From: Thermosynechococcaceae cyanobacterium MS004
GTDB lineage: Bacteria; Cyanobacteriota; Cyanobacteriia; Thermosynechococcales; Thermosynechococcaceae
DNA: 64,000 nucleotides
NCBI GenBank assembly: GCA_022402525.1
Contig: JAKRSB010000143.1
Span: forward strand, 25,602 to 89,601
Direction: 5' to 3'
Shown: positions 63,998-64,000 of the stretch, one piece after another
How the letters are laid out: each line of letters begins with the position of its first letter
Position numbering within the stretch: position 1 is the stretch's first letter
Made by a program: the position numbers and the translations under genes
Notes under the pieces: model-generated
Seen by the model: the letters and a program-made list of their open reading frames with translations, nothing else
Databases searched by the model: none
What the model was told of the DNA's origin: nothing

Positions 63998-64000
63998 TTA

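Overview
The window is a piece of cyanobacterial chromosome. The palindrome GCGATCGC (HIP1) recurs throughout. The gene set includes magnesium chelatase (chlI), the photosystem II assembly factor Psb34, cyanobacterial-type PEP carboxylase, squalene-hopene cyclase, a PatA-type response regulator, a DUF1517 protein and a DOMON-like protein. The species cannot be read from the sequence; the overall style suggests a filamentous or Leptolyngbya-like cyanobacterium (inference).

Layout. 1-13 kb is core metabolism and signalling: radical SAM protein, zinc-ribbon PP2C phosphatase, SIS-domain protein, chlI, universal stress protein, phosphohexomutase, ATP sulfurylase and an orphan Dam-like methylase. 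13-18 kb is the most unusual part: a cyclic-nucleotide-binding/degenerate sigma-54-type AAA/polyferredoxin fusion behind a palindrome-rich promoter region, then a compact type II restriction-modification pair with foreign-looking composition. 18-30 kb holds squalene-hopene cyclase, psb34 (56 codons), thiG, a CHAD protein, tRNA-Leu(UAG), a PLD/EF-hand/ComEA fusion and ABC transporter parts. 30-40 kb holds a degenerate GGDEF protein, a self-inhibited Fic protein, NAD kinase, a D-lactate dehydrogenase-type enzyme, a His-rich CobW-type GTPase, a three-gene partner-switching module (anti-sigma kinase, REC-SpoIIE phosphatase, STAS), cdsA and a DEDD exonuclease. 40.7-44.6 kb is a two-gene NTPase operon (AAA-wHTH and AAA-wHTH-TPR) with a consensus promoter whose spacer is an inverted repeat. 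44.7-47.9 kb is a type III polyketide synthase/methyltransferase/FAD-oxidoreductase operon. 48-64 kb holds a PQQ-type sugar dehydrogenase, a Uma2/kinase/DOMON/queE string, ppc, a PatA-like regulator, ureDAB without ureC, tRNA-Arg(UCG), a PlsC-type acyltransferase with thiS, a DUF1517 protein and an InrS/CsoR-like metal sensor.

Repeats. Four copies of a 153-154 bp element with terminal inverted repeats behave like a MITE. One copy is flanked by a perfect 10-bp direct repeat, and two copies begin 0-1 nt after a stop codon. Most intergenic gaps carry locus-specific tandem duplications of 13-28 bp. In several places these have copied the start-codon region, so that several ATGs stand in a row before a gene.

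Best candidates for undescribed biology: the paired NTPase operon (40690-44640), the cNMP/AAA/polyferredoxin fusion (13277-15817) with its palindromic upstream region, the MITE family, and the start-codon tandem duplications.
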